Below, one piece after another: positions 1 to 8,929 of a stretch of 64,000 nt of DNA (positions are counted from its first letter, which is position 1; every line of letters starts with the position of its first letter). A program made the position numbers and the translations under genes. The DNA is from Nostoc sp. UHCC 0926. GTDB taxonomy: Bacteria > Cyanobacteriota > Cyanobacteriia > Cyanobacteriales > Nostocaceae. The stretch lies in contig NZ_CP117772.1 in assembly GCF_028623165.1 (NCBI RefSeq), forward strand, positions 1 through 64,000, in the 5' to 3' direction. A model generated the notes under the pieces. It was not told the origin of the DNA. It made no database searches and saw nothing but the letters and a program-made list of their open reading frames with translations.

Positions 1-387
1 GACGGCGTGGCTCATCCCGGAGAAGCCCGGTCCGCCGGGGTTGATCAGCAGGGAGCCGATTCGTTTGCTCGGCTTGCCCTTCGCCGGTACGCGCAGCAGT
101 GCAATCTGCGCGGTTCGCCCACGGGGGTTCTGGTAGTCGAGCGGCACCTCAAGCCGGGCGCATTTGAACGTGTTGTTGGCGAAGGTCTTAGCGTCGGCAT
201 CCGTGGTGGCGTAGCCCTCGCACGAGCCGAAGGTCAGCTTCTGGTCGTAGAAGCGTTCCAGCTCCGCAGGAACTTCTCCTCCTGGCTTTGACGACTGCCC
301 GAGTGTGGGCTGGCCGCAGGCACTAAGAACCACTATCACCGTCCCAATCATTAGTGAGCTTCGGACGTGGGTCTTGTGAGCAAGCAT
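1..387 (-). CDS. Secreted alpha/beta hydrolase, tripeptidyl aminopeptidase-like lipoprotein (5' part only)
   Basis: An open frame of 129 codons starts at ATG 387-385 and runs off the left edge with no stop. A strong AGGAGG ribosome site lies a few bases upstream. The N-terminus is a lipoprotein signal: charged MLAHKTHVR, a hydrophobic stretch, then the lipobox LSAC with Cys near residue 24. Further on come a CARLEVPLDY segment and LLINPGGPG near residue 120, the oxyanion-hole region typical of the SCO7095/TAP-like alpha/beta hydrolases that clip tripeptides from secreted proteins. The catalytic Ser, Asp and His would lie beyond the window. These proteins are best known from actinomycetes, and the high GC agrees with transfer into this genome. 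Family is fairly sure; substrate unknown. Confidence 0.75.
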   Translation of the reverse strand, partial: MLAHKTHVRSSLMIGTVIVVLSACGQPTLGQSSKPGGEVPAELERFYDQKLTFGSCEGYATTDADAKTFANNTFKCARLEVPLDYQNPRGRTAQIALLRVPAKGKPSKRIGSLLINPGGPGFSGMSHAV

Positions 388-668
388 GGTTCTCCTCCTA
401 GCGGGAACCGTTGGCTCTGAGCCGTGCGTGGGTAGGCCACGATCTCGCTTGTGGTTAGAAGAAATGTGAGACATGGGGATAAACTCCTTCGAGCTAGTTG
501 TTGATTCAAGTTGCTGATGGGTTCAGGTATCAAGGGGGTCATCGATGACCCCACCAAAGCGCGGACTGTAAATTAGTTTGTTAGGACTTACGCATTGACG
601 GAAATAGAGTGGTGTGAGGCGTTACGCTTCCTCGATTAGTTCGACGTATGTTGATTTGTTTGACGCGA
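388..668. other. Intergenic stretch with IS-end-like motif
   Basis: No convincing gene is seen. The motif ggacttacgca at 584-594 recurs at 59861-59871 next to a dead transposase, so it may be the scar of an insertion-sequence end. The 387-bp side supplies the 5' region of the peptidase gene. Confidence 0.4.
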
Positions 669-2475
669 TCACTTCGCTGGCTTCACATCCAGCCCCGTCC
701 AATGAGCGGCAAAAGCCCACATATCCGCCGTTTCCTCGATGATCTTGTCGGTGGGCTTGCCCGCTCCATGTCCCGCGCGTGTCTCAATGCGAACGAGGTG
801 CGGCTTGGAGCCGATAGCCGCTGCCTGGAGCGCGGCAGCATATTTGAAGCTGTGACCCGGCACCACGCGATCGTCCGTGTCCGCAGTGGTGGCAAGGATC
901 GCGGGATATGCCTTGCCGGATTGGATATTGTGATAAGGCGAATAGCTGAAGAGGTTACGGAAATCTGCTTCCCGTGCCGGATCGCCATATTCATCTACCC
1001 ATAATTTCCCGCCCGTGAACTTGTCGAAGCGGAGCATGTCCATGACACCGACCTGGGGCAGCGCGGCGGCGAACAAATCCGGTCGCTGATTGACCACCGC
1101 GCCAATCAAGAGTCCGCCATTCGATGCACCCTGAATGGCCAAGCCGTCTTCGGGCGTGATCCCCTGCGCCTTCAGGTACTCACCCGCCGCGATGAAATCA
1201 TCGAAGACGTTCTGCTTGTTCTGACGACGGCCCGCGTCGTGCCATGCCTTGCCATATTCCCCGCCGCCGCGAATATAGGCGATCGCGAACACGCCACCCT
1301 GTTCGACCCACGCCAGCAGCGCCGGCGTGAACCCGGGAGGATCGATCAGTCCATAGCCACCGTATGCATTGAGCACGGTCGGTGCCGGATTGGTTACATC
1401 CTTGCGCCGGACGATAAACATCGGAACACGGGTGCCGTCCTTCGACTTGTAGAAATGCTGTTCGACCACAATTCGGTTGAGATCGGTCGCCACCTTTGCC
1501 TCGCTCCAGATGCGCGCCGTGTTGCTGACGACATCGTATCGATAGATGATGCCAGGCGCATTGAAGCTGGTGAAGCCGTAGAAGGTTTCCTTGTCGTCTT
1601 CTTCGCCCTCAAAGCCGATCGCGGTGCCAATGCCGGGCAGCTTTACAACGCCGTCCGTCTTACCTGTCCCCGGTAATGCTGATCACGGAATGCACCATAG
1701 TCGGCTGGTCAGGAGTTGCATAGACCAGCCGATTCTGTGTCTGGGGAGTACCGATCGCATGAAAATAGACGGCATGATTTTCCACGCCCGCCTGGGACGC
1801 TGTGCCCTGCTTCGGTTCAGGGAAACGAGCGTAGAAAAAGCCGGAGCCGTCCTTGGTCCACTCAATGGTGGTGAACCTCGCCCATTCGACCTCATCGCTC
1901 AGCACCTTGCCCGTGTTGACATCCAGCACCCGAATCGTGCGCCAGTCCGTGCCGCCATCCTGCACCGCGTAAGCCAGACGCGTGCCATCGTCAGAAGCCG
2001 ACCATTCAGCAAGCGCGGTCGCCCCATCCTTTGCCCAACTGTTGGGATCGATCAGCACGCGCCCTGCGCCATCTACGCTGTCGCGGACATAGAGAACCCG
2101 CTGGTTCTGAACGCCGGAGTTACGGGAGTAGAAATATCGTCCGCCCTTTTTGACCGGAATCGTGAACCGCTCATAGTTGTACAACTGTTTCAGCCGAGCC
2201 TTGAAGATATCTCGATACGCTGCCGGGTCGAGATAAGCATTGGTGACTTTATTCTGCGATTCGACCCAGGAAGCGACTTCCTTATCGCTGCGAACGTCGT
2301 TTTCTAGCCAGCGATAGGGGTCGGCGATTGTCTGCCCAAAAGGTTTCTCGACGACATCGCCCCGCTTGGTTTCGGGATAGGCGATCGTAGGTATGGTTGC
2401 TGCGGAATCCGAGCAGGCGGAAACGAAATAGGTGGCAAAAAACAGCGGGAGAGCGAGAAGGGCTGCGCGGCGCAT
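669..2475 (-). pseudogene. Prolyl oligopeptidase (S9A) with internal deletion and frame change
   Basis: The 5' part (start 2475, lipoprotein-type leader with lipobox VSAC) encodes the beginning of a prolyl oligopeptidase, including YPETKRGD and DPYRWLEN, and goes as far as HSVISITGD before a stop at about 1660. The 3' part resumes in another frame with KTDGVVKLPGIG and holds the whole catalytic domain: GASNGG (Ser), DDRVVPGHS (Asp) and RAGHGAG (His), ending at 669. In intact family members roughly 80-90 propeller residues lie between these points, so a deletion of about 250-280 bp near 1660-1675 is inferred, not just a one-base slip. The enzyme would cleave after proline in short peptides. 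High GC and closeness to proteobacterial (sphingomonad-type) members suggest transfer. An alternative upstream ATG at 2556 would bury the signal peptide, so 2475 is preferred. Confidence 0.8.
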
Positions 2476-2674
2476 CGGTGTTTTTCGAGATGAAGGTCGA
2501 AATTCAAAGAAGTCGAATTCTAGTACTTCTTGTCGTGATTTTACATTTTTGATCATGTCACTTACCCATGTATGGTTTGTTGAGTGAGTGGTCAGAGGAG
2601 CGATCGCACCCGCTCGGCTCGAACTTTTGATCGAACTTCTCGGATGTCAAAGTCATTTGTTTCCCTCTAATTGA

Positions 2675-3184
2675 TCAATGTTCGGGCGGTGGGGGCACTA
2701 ACTCCATTCCCTGCATCGCTGCGACGGCAGCAATGCTATCGATGTCCAATGTGCCCGCAGCGGTGAGCTTGGACAGATCCTCGAAAAAGTTCTCGATGCC
2801 TGCGGGGACGAAAAGGGTCAGCATCCTTGCGGGTGTGGTGCCGATATTTTTGTAAGAATGCGGAACACCTTTGGGAGCGGTTATAAAGCAACCTGCGGTT
2901 GCTGTCACAGTGCGAGTCTCCTTCAGAGAGGCTTCTCTACGAGAGGCTTCGCCAACGCCAATCTGAAAGGCAAAGGTTCCCTCCAGAATGTAAAATGACT
3001 CGTCTTCGCGTCGATGCAGATGAAAGGGCGGTCCCGCTTGCGGCTCGTCAGTGACTTCGATCAGCGTGTAAGCACCATCCGTATCTGCGCTGGTTGCTTT
3101 CAAAGTCATCGTTTCCCCTGGCAACACTAGGAACGATTTGCCTTCGCCAGATGGAACGGCAATGCTCTTCAAAATAGTTTCCAT
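2675..3184 (-). CDS. Cupin-domain protein (quercetin dioxygenase-like)
   Basis: This 169-residue single-domain cupin has the metal-binding motif 1 as PPFHLHRREDESFYILEG (two His and a Glu, about residues 53-70) and motif 2 as APKGVPHSYKN (His near 127). It probably folds as a small beta-barrel binding Fe, Mn or Ni. No specific reaction can be assigned; relatives are annotated as cupin 2 or dioxygenase-like proteins of small-molecule metabolism. Between the motifs, about residues 77-91 (GEASRREASLKE) are encoded by a repeat inserted in frame, which lengthens the inter-motif loop. The start has an AGGAGAATG-like ribosome site just upstream. It lies between a broken oligopeptidase and a broken SDR on the same strand, so it may be the only intact gene of the island. 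Confidence 0.8.
   Translation of the reverse strand: METILKSIAVPSGEGKSFLVLPGETMTLKATSADTDGAYTLIEVTDEPQAGPPFHLHRREDESFYILEGTFAFQIGVGEASRREASLKETRTVTATAGCFITAPKGVPHSYKNIGTTPARMLTLFVPAGIENFFEDLSKLTAAGTLDIDSIAAVAAMQGMELVPPPPEH
2926..2957. repeat. Nostoc-type short repeat inside the cupin gene
   Basis: Two copies of gagaggcttc (2926-2935 and 2941-2950) separated by tctac, followed by gccaacgc. The pattern resembles short dispersed repeats common in Nostoc and Anabaena genomes. It keeps the cupin frame open. Confidence 0.6.
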
Positions 3185-3310
3185 GAATCATTCTCCTTGG
3201 ATGAATGGGTTGATTTTAGAAATTCACGATTACTTCCCGATGAAGTTTAGGATGGTGGTCATGCTGTTCTCTTAAGTTAGTGTTGCGGTTCTTCTAACTG
3301 AGTTGAATGC

Positions 3311-4127
3311 CTACCAAGTTTGACCGCCAGTGGCGAGAATCCGTTGTCCGGTCAGCCAGTGGGAGTCCTCAGAGGCGAGGAAGACAGCGATCGGGCCGAT
3401 GTCCTCTGGCTGACCGACCCGTCCCAGGGGTGTGCTCTTGATCGCCATATCGTAGACGTCGCCTTCGAGAAACCCTTGCTGGCCTTCCGTTGCCACGAAG
3501 CCTGGATTGAGGCTATTGACACGGATCTTGCGAGAGCCGAACTCTTTAGAAAGGGAAACTGTAAGAGAGTCAACCGCAGCTTTGGTGGCGGAGTAAATGG
3601 CGCTATTGGCGGGCGGCATTGAGCCGACGGCAGAACCAATGTTAATCAAGGAGCCACCCTCAGTCCCCATAAGCGGGGTGGCTTCCTTAATCGCCAGGAG
3701 AAGACCAAGGACATTGAGGTTAAACTGACGGTAGAATTCTTCTGGTGTAACCTGCTTGATGGCACCGAAACTGTTAACACCAGCGTTGTTGACGAGAATG
3801 TCAAGCTTGCCGTGCGTTTGCTTGATTTGGGCGAAGGTGCGAGTAATATCTTCCAACTTCGAGAAGTCACCCTGGATGGCTGTAGCTTCTCCGCCGTCAG
3901 CCGTAATGTCCGCAACGATTTTATCGGCACCGGACTGGCTAGTGGCGTAGTTGACGATTACTGTGGCACCAGCGGCCGAGGTGCTTGGCGATGGAGGCAC
4001 CAATGCCCTTAGATGCTCCGGTGACCAGTGCGATCTTGTTTGCAAGCTTGCTTGTGGTTGTCTTGCTCCTGGATGGATCGTCGATCACTGCTGGCGGAGA
4101 AAGTGTTTGTACGGGTGAAATAATCAT
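3311..4127 (-). pseudogene. Short-chain dehydrogenase/reductase with one frameshift
   Basis: The gene starts at ATG 4127 behind a GAGGAAAA ribosome site. The first frame gives an N-terminal extension and then the cofactor motif VTGASKGIG. Near 3975-3981 the frame changes at CTCGGCCGCTGG; the second frame carries on with AGATVIVNYA, the NNAG motif, the catalytic Ser region (INIGSAVGS) and YSATK, and ends normally at 3311. Joined, the product is an SDR of about 270 residues, close to glucose 1-dehydrogenase and 3-oxoacyl reductase-like members that use NAD(P)H. A single inserted base (or two lost) explains the break, so a sequencing error is possible. Neighbouring genes are also damaged, which favours real decay. 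Confidence 0.8.
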
Positions 4128-4254
4128 TTTTCCTCTTTTTTTAATCGGTGAAGTGATACTAAGTGGTGGCATTGCGAAAGTTGTTGCGTCTATCAAATCA
4201 CAGTGCCAACCCAGTCAGTAGTTTGTTGAAAGTTTGCAAAAAGTCTGATTTAAT

Positions 4255-4473
4255 TCAGACTTTGTTCAAGTCAGCCCAATAGAGGATATTAGGTGAAAGC
4301 CCGGTGCGATCGCTCAGATATTCTTGGGTAAAATGCTTGCCCCAAGTCTCCTCAGATTCTGCTGGCTGTTTTGCAGCTTGAAATTGCTACCACCCTTGAG
4401 GTGATAGGATCACCCCTCGAACCCGCCCATGAGAGGAACTAGCGTTCCTAAATTTGGTCACATTGGAATCCAT
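4255..4473 (-). pseudogene. Relic of a cyanobacterial HTH-type N-terminal domain, one stop codon
   Basis: From ATG 4473 the frame reads MDSNVTKFRN, then RGVILSPQGW, an in-frame TAG, then QFQAAKQPAE, TWGKHFTQEYLSDRTGLS and a stop at 4255. The pattern (V-I-L-x-P-Q-G, then F-T-x-E-Y-L-S-x-R-T-G-L-S) is what I recall from N-terminal helix-turn-helix-like segments of large cyanobacterial signalling ATPases, here cut to 73 codons and interrupted. It is too short to be functional. The identification is from memory and only moderately sure. The rest of 4222-4724 shows no other coding signal. Confidence 0.45.
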
Positions 4474-4724
4474 AGGCAAGTCACCACTAATAAAGGGCAG
4501 AGCGAGTCCTTTCCTACAGTTTTGCTAAAGCGCTACGGTAACTTCGCTCTTTGCAGATAAATTAGTAAATTATTTCCTTTCTTACTGAAGACTATCAAGC
4601 TTAACCAAGTCATATCACTTCTCGTCACTATTTCACTATCAAGATATGCCTATGGGAATAGAAAGATTAAATAATATCTTAACTCAACAAACTGGAGTGG
4701 TCTAATTTGAATGAAAGTTGGGCG

Positions 4725-5479
4725 GGCGTTGCATAAATGCGGGATGAATCAGTTAATCACGAGTATTTCTCTATACTTTAAATAGTGAGGTAACAAGCAG
4801 ATTGAGAATTTAAGCATATCTACTGACTTGGAATAGCATAATGTTTTGCGATGTAAGCGTGCCAGATAATGACGTAAACGTGTATTTTCACCTTCTACTC
4901 TGGTCATATATGTTTTACTGACGATATGATCGCCTGGCTCAATAAAACTGGGGTAAACTTTCCATCCATCGGTAACATAAAAATAGCACTGCCAGCAGCA
5001 AACAATGTCCCACAAAGGTTTAAATGTTTCAGCACTATGATCTCCTAAAACCCAAGCTAAAATTCCTGGGCGAAAGTGGTTTACTGCTGTCCATAACCAA
5101 ATTTTGTTTTTTTTGACCCTACGAAAGTTTCTAGTTCATCAAGTTCTCCCACTTCGGGAATTTCCTCGGTAGGTGGTGCGTCTGGCAATTTTTCACCAAT
5201 TTGTTTTAACCAATAAATTACAGTTGTGTGGTGAACACCTTTGGAGCGTTCAATAGCTCGGAATCCCTCACCATTAACGTATGCTTTTAAGCATTCAATT
5301 TTGATCTCATCTGAGTATCCTTTTGGTGGACTGTATACATCTATAAATTGACGACCACAACTGACACAAATGTGATTTTGTTTACCTCTTCGTTTACCAT
5401 TTTTTCTGATACCCGTAGATTTGCAGTATGGACAATGCACAGTAGTAAATCCTAATTCATCCCTCTATTATGCAACGCC
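4725..5479. mobile_element. IS1-family insertion sequence, 755 bp
   Basis: The terminal inverted repeats are visible. The left end (from 4725) reads ggcgttgcataaatgcgg then gatgaat; the right end (complement of 5479 inward) reads ggcgttgcataatagagg then gatgaat. The total of about 755 bp is close to canonical IS1 (768 bp). It contains an IS1-type transposase on the minus strand. The nine bases flanking each end (agttgggcg and ttaaagtca) do not match, so no target duplication is left, which points to a rearrangement after insertion. Its right end lies inside a P-type ATPase fragment. Confidence 0.85.
4749..5440 (-). CDS. IS1-family transposase (two frames, -1 frameshift at A8C)
   Basis: The upstream frame (5440-5081) has an N-terminal zinc ribbon (CPYC about residue 4 and CVSC) and a helix-turn-helix, as in InsA. 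At ELETFVGS the mRNA has eight A then C; a -1 slip there leads into the downstream frame (KIWLWTAVNHF, then VTDGWKVYPSF and EGENTRLRHYLARLHRKT), the DDE catalytic half like InsB, ending at 4749. IS1 elements make their active InsAB' transposase by this kind of programmed slip on an A-run, so the two frames are probably functional together. If the host does not slip, only an InsA-like DNA-binding repressor is made. Confidence 0.8.
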
Positions 5480-5703
5480 TTAAAGTCATAGGGCACTTCA
5501 TCTACCTTTTGATAGCCAGAAATATCGAATGTTTTGTATTCACGAATCGCTGCATCAATGGGATTGACATAACCCGACTCAGATGCAGCATTCAAATAAG
5601 CGTAAAGTAGAACGCGATCGCTTTCTTTTCCCTCCACATCAACCGCAGAGTGAATTTTCACCTCTCCTTCCGTCAGCGTACCCGTTTTATCGGTGCAAAA
5701 GCT
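5480..5703 (-). pseudogene. P-type ATPase fragment (phosphorylation-site region)
   Basis: The minus strand reads CTDKTGTLTEGEVKIHSA and continues through RVLLYAYLNAASESG, VNPIDAAI and KVDEVPYDF, where the IS1 right end cuts it off. DKTGTLT is the phosphorylated-Asp motif of P-type ATPases; the residues after it look like cyanobacterial magnesium-transporting (MgtA-like) ATPases. Both the transmembrane N-terminal half and the rest of the nucleotide-binding domain are absent. Upstream of 5703 the frame degenerates. A transport function is not possible from this piece. Confidence 0.75.
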
Positions 5704-5759
5704 TCTATGATTGCTGGTTGGCTCATGGAGATAAATACACGCGCTTGGATTTGCACTAT

Positions 5760-6487
5760 ATTATACCACATAGCTCCTATTTTTAGAATGAAATAGCCCT
5801 AGAGTTATATTACGAAATTATTTTGACTGCTTTTTGTGTCGTATTGAATCAAATTATACAATTCAACCATCAATCAGACTATTGTATATACTTTATTTCA
5901 AACGTCTGGTTGTTACATTGACCATAAGAAGACCAATTAGAAGCATTTGGAAAGCTTTTTGAGAACAGACTGTATAGCAACTAAATAAATCTAGGTTTGA
6001 AAGTGAACATTTTATCAAACAATATAATGTCGCATACATTGATTAATTTAATATTACCAATATACTGATGAAATATCATATTATAAATAAAAGTAACGGC
6101 GGAGCATTTATTCTGCGCAGAATTTTCTTTTTGAAGATTCTGGACTTGTGCTTTTAGTCTCTCTAATTCCGCCTTATACCGTGTAATATATGGGAAAAGT
6201 TCTGAGTCTTTCCATGTATTAAATAGGGAGAGTTCTTGTTAATTATTTCGTCTAGATAATCAGATCTGGTTGCTCCAATTCATCCCACTTTTCTACAACG
6301 CACTTTAGGTCGTATTCACTCAGCTAAACCCTATTCTCAAGCCTCATAAATTGGCTAAGGTATTGATGATTGAAGCTATTTTTTCATCAATATGCTTACA
6401 CAGCAAGAGTTTTATAAAATCCGTACTTTTGCCCTGCCCCTTTCAAGATGTTGTGTGATTGGCTAATTTATTATTTGGTGAAGACAG
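5760..6487. other. Gene-free stretch with a possible decayed reading frame
   Basis: AT-rich, no intact gene. On the minus strand between about 6330 and 6110 there are broken coding-like pieces: SEYDLKCVVEKWDELEQPD, then in another frame YITRYKAELERLKAQVQNLQ, a short coiled-coil-like segment. I do not recognise the parent gene. The 3' part (about 6440-6487) supplies the upstream region of the next gene. Confidence 0.4.
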
Positions 6488-7942
6488 ATGAAAAACAGTA
6501 CTATGTCAAAATACTGGGAAATTTGTCGAATTAATCCTGCCTCTGAAAAAGCTGGATATGAATACCGTTTAGTTCCTCAAGCACAAGAATTTTTTCACAA
6601 AAAATTTGAAGATATTGATCATCTATTCATTCCTGAAAGTAGCGACATTCAAGTTGATTTATTATTACTATTTCATAATAAAAATTCTGCCGATGTTACA
6701 GGTAGTGCGAAAGCAGGATTTTGTCTGAGATGCGCTGTCTCTTACCCTATCCTCAAAGCTTGCAAGAAAATTGACAGTTTGTTCGCTGGGGAAAAATCTT
6801 TTTCCTACCTGGATTTACTGCCTTACGTTCTCAACGATGATGGTCAAACTCCAATTGTTCTTAATAGCGATCGCAAAATTCAAATTCAATTGGATCGCAA
6901 AGGTGAATTTCATACAACCTCTTACAAATTTTTTAGTGTTGAGGTTTTGCGAACATTTCAGCCCACCTCCAATAGCATGAGCTTAGACAATTGGGCATAC
7001 TTGCAAACTAAACAAAATCCCGAAATCAAAGATTTTTTATCAGAATTTGGTTTTCAGAAATTGAGTGATTGGGCACTTTTAAATCGATCCAGAGCTAAAC
7101 AAATTAAATGTTTATCAGTGCGCGCTCGCCACCTAGTAGAAATTTTTCATGCAGTTTATCGTCGAGACAGGCGTCAGTACCGACAAAAAGGAGCCATAAA
7201 ATGTCCCGATCCTACTTTTACTCAACTTCAACAAATCCTAACTCTCGCTAGTGAACAAAGTCTTGCTATTAACGACACCACTGAGTTACTTCAAGAACTC
7301 AAACAAATAGCAATCCAGCTAAGACAGTATGATATTTGGAGTTACAGAGAACCTTTGGAGATCCGCGACCCTGATACTGGAAGCGATATCCTCAGAAAAG
7401 ATTTACCTCATGATTTCCTCAACGAATTAGATATAGAACAGCTAGAACAGCAAGATTTTTTGGAATTTTTGCATCAACAACTTCAGGTTGCTTTGGTTCA
7501 TGCAATAGAAGAAGAAATACTTGTTCGCATTTCTCTATTGAAAAAAAGCAAAAAATATGCAGTTTTTACTCAAAAATTTCTTCCTGGCTTACAACTATAT
7601 TACGATCAAAAATTATCTCTTAAAGATATTACACCCCTATTAGGAATGACGAGTTGGGATCAAGCTAGGAGAATATTGAATCCTGGCGATCTTATCAACA
7701 ATGTTCGGCAACTGACAGTGCAACAGATGCTCGATAAAACATTAGAAAAAGGTCAAAGTATGGGCTTAACCAAAACTATCCCCGAACCCGACTATCTCAA
7801 AACTTTGGTTAAACAAATTGAAGCTTTTGCCGATCAACAAATCTTCCAAGAGGCTATAGAAGAAATCAGAGCCGGGAAGAACCGGGAAATGAACAGTTTA
7901 TATGCCTGGCAACTTCGTCTTTACTTAGAACAACATACCTAA
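6488..7942 (+). CDS. Cyanobacterial protein of 484 aa, partner of DUF1822 gene
   Basis: Starts at ATG 6488 behind GGTGAAG. There is no signal peptide or membrane segment. Residues about 375-430 (KLSLKDITPLLGMTSWDQARRIL, given in part) look like a helix-turn-helix of sigma-70 region 4 type, followed by a helical tail (EPDYLKTL to RLYLEQ). From memory, proteins with this tail sit directly upstream of DUF1822 genes in cyanobacteria, often with a CHASE2 or CHAT sensor gene behind them; the system's role is not established. The downstream gene begins after only 21 bp, so the two are probably one transcript. An odd point is that the third gene expected in such loci is missing here. Regulatory or sigma-like activity is an inference. 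Confidence 0.65.
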   Translation: MKNSTMSKYWEICRINPASEKAGYEYRLVPQAQEFFHKKFEDIDHLFIPESSDIQVDLLLLFHNKNSADVTGSAKAGFCLRCAVSYPILKACKKIDSLFAGEKSFSYLDLLPYVLNDDGQTPIVLNSDRKIQIQLDRKGEFHTTSYKFFSVEVLRTFQPTSNSMSLDNWAYLQTKQNPEIKDFLSEFGFQKLSDWALLNRSRAKQIKCLSVRARHLVEIFHAVYRRDRRQYRQKGAIKCPDPTFTQLQQILTLASEQSLAINDTTELLQELKQIAIQLRQYDIWSYREPLEIRDPDTGSDILRKDLPHDFLNELDIEQLEQQDFLEFLHQQLQVALVHAIEEEILVRISLLKKSKKYAVFTQKFLPGLQLYYDQKLSLKDITPLLGMTSWDQARRILNPGDLINNVRQLTVQQMLDKTLEKGQSMGLTKTIPEPDYLKTLVKQIEAFADQQIFQEAIEEIRAGKNREMNSLYAWQLRLYLEQHT

Positions 7943-7963
7943 ATATATAAATGGAGTCAAGTC

Positions 7964-8617
7964 ATGGTTGATTTTCCAATTAATTCCACTGATTTTAGAC
8001 TTTTGCAGCCAGAAGTCATAGAACTGGAACTAGAGCATTTCCACCAGGCAACAGAGATTAGCGCCAAAGCAACCAGTGAAGCGCTGTCTTGGCAAACATA
8101 TCTAAATGCACTGGCGCTACTTAGCTTTAAAGAATGGTTGAGTAAACGAATACTAGATCAAATAATTCATCAAAATCTCAATGCAATTGATACTGTTGGC
8201 CATCTCTGTGTTGGGGAATTTAAAATTTGTGTAATTGCTACAGAAAATTTACTTGATGAAGTGGTAAATATTTCTCGGTATGCGATCGAGCAACAGCAAG
8301 CAACAGCTGATTTTTATGCACTGTTTGAGGTGTTAGAGGAGCAGGAACAAGCGATTTTTAGAGGGTTTCTGGATTACAACCAACTAATGAATTATGTTCA
8401 AAGATTCGATTTGCAACTCTCAGCCGACGGTTGTTACCAGTTACCGTTTTCTTTATTCGATCCAGAACCAAATCACTTGTTATTCTACTGTCGTTTTTTG
8501 CAACCGTCATCTGTATATCTGCCTATTGCTTCAACCGCAACAAATACTTCGCTGCTGTTACACCCCGATTTCTCACAAGGGAGAAAAAAACACTTGAATG
8601 AGCAAAATTTAGGATAA
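7964..8617 (+). CDS. DUF1822 family protein, probably 3'-truncated
   Basis: 217 residues starting at ATG 7964 behind TGGAGT. The N-terminus (LLQPEVIELELEHFHQATEI) and the middle (WQTYLNALALLSFKEWL, AIDTVGHLCVGEFKICVI) are characteristic of DUF1822, a cyanobacterial family of unknown function. Family members I recall are longer, usually about 300 residues or more; here the frame ends in a low-complexity tail exactly where the 3' end of an opposing dead transposase begins (8609). Truncation by an insertion is therefore likely, and the product may be inactive. It is cotranscribed with the upstream 484-residue gene by spacing. Confidence 0.65.
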   Translation: MVDFPINSTDFRLLQPEVIELELEHFHQATEISAKATSEALSWQTYLNALALLSFKEWLSKRILDQIIHQNLNAIDTVGHLCVGEFKICVIATENLLDEVVNISRYAIEQQQATADFYALFEVLEEQEQAIFRGFLDYNQLMNYVQRFDLQLSADGCYQLPFSLFDPEPNHLLFYCRFLQPSSVYLPIASTATNTSLLLHPDFSQGRKKHLNEQNLG

Positions 8618-8890
8618 TTTAATTGATACATTGGTTTTAAGTTTTTGCGAGTATTCTTCAGAAGCACCAGGTTGAATCGATTTAGACAGTTGAATTACCG
8701 ATTATTTTGTGCTAGTCCAAGTACATAATCAATTCCTATTTGTGATTCACACGAAGCCATAATATCCTAAGCGAGAATATGCACTATCTCAGCGAATGAG
8801 AATTTTTACATTATTCCATCGTGAACGAATTATTTTTATGACTCGTTGTAATTCTTCTAATCCTTCTGCGGCTGGGTCTAATATTAGGGT
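8609..8890 (-). pseudogene. Transposase remnant (IS1380/IS4-like C-terminal region)
   Basis: Reading the minus strand from 8890: ILDPAAEGLEELQRVIK, then RWNNVKILIR, a TGA, DSAYSR, a frame change, then ASCESQIGIDYVLGLAQNN, another frame change, LSKSIQPGASEEYSQKLK and a stop at 8609. The (I/V)RxDS step with the second catalytic Asp and the following YVLGLA strand fit the DDE core of IS1380-like transposases. At least one nonsense codon and two frame changes make it dead. It overlaps the last codons of the DUF1822 gene and occupies the place where that operon would continue. Confidence 0.65.
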
Positions 8891-8893
8891 TTA

Positions 8894-8929
8894 GGGTGTG
8901 GTGAAAATGCCAAAATTCTCACTACACCC
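8894..8929. repeat. Inverted repeat between transposase relic and NRPS arm
   Basis: gggtgtggtg (8894-8903) pairs with cactacaccc (8920-8929), nine of ten bases, around a 16-base loop. It could end transcripts of the 6.5-8.6 kb unit or be an IS end. Nothing else is seen in 8930-9159 except the approach to the next gene. Confidence 0.5.

Noticed and set aside
7..291. 94-codon + strand open frame at the left edge
   Set aside because: It lies opposite the peptidase lipoprotein gene, which has motifs, signal peptide and a ribosome site; the + frame has none.
351..557. 68-codon - strand open frame
   Set aside because: Overlaps the start of the peptidase gene in another frame and shows no family features.
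648..2307. Several long + strand open frames opposite the oligopeptidase
   Set aside because: High-GC shadow frames; the minus strand carries the recognisable catalytic motifs.
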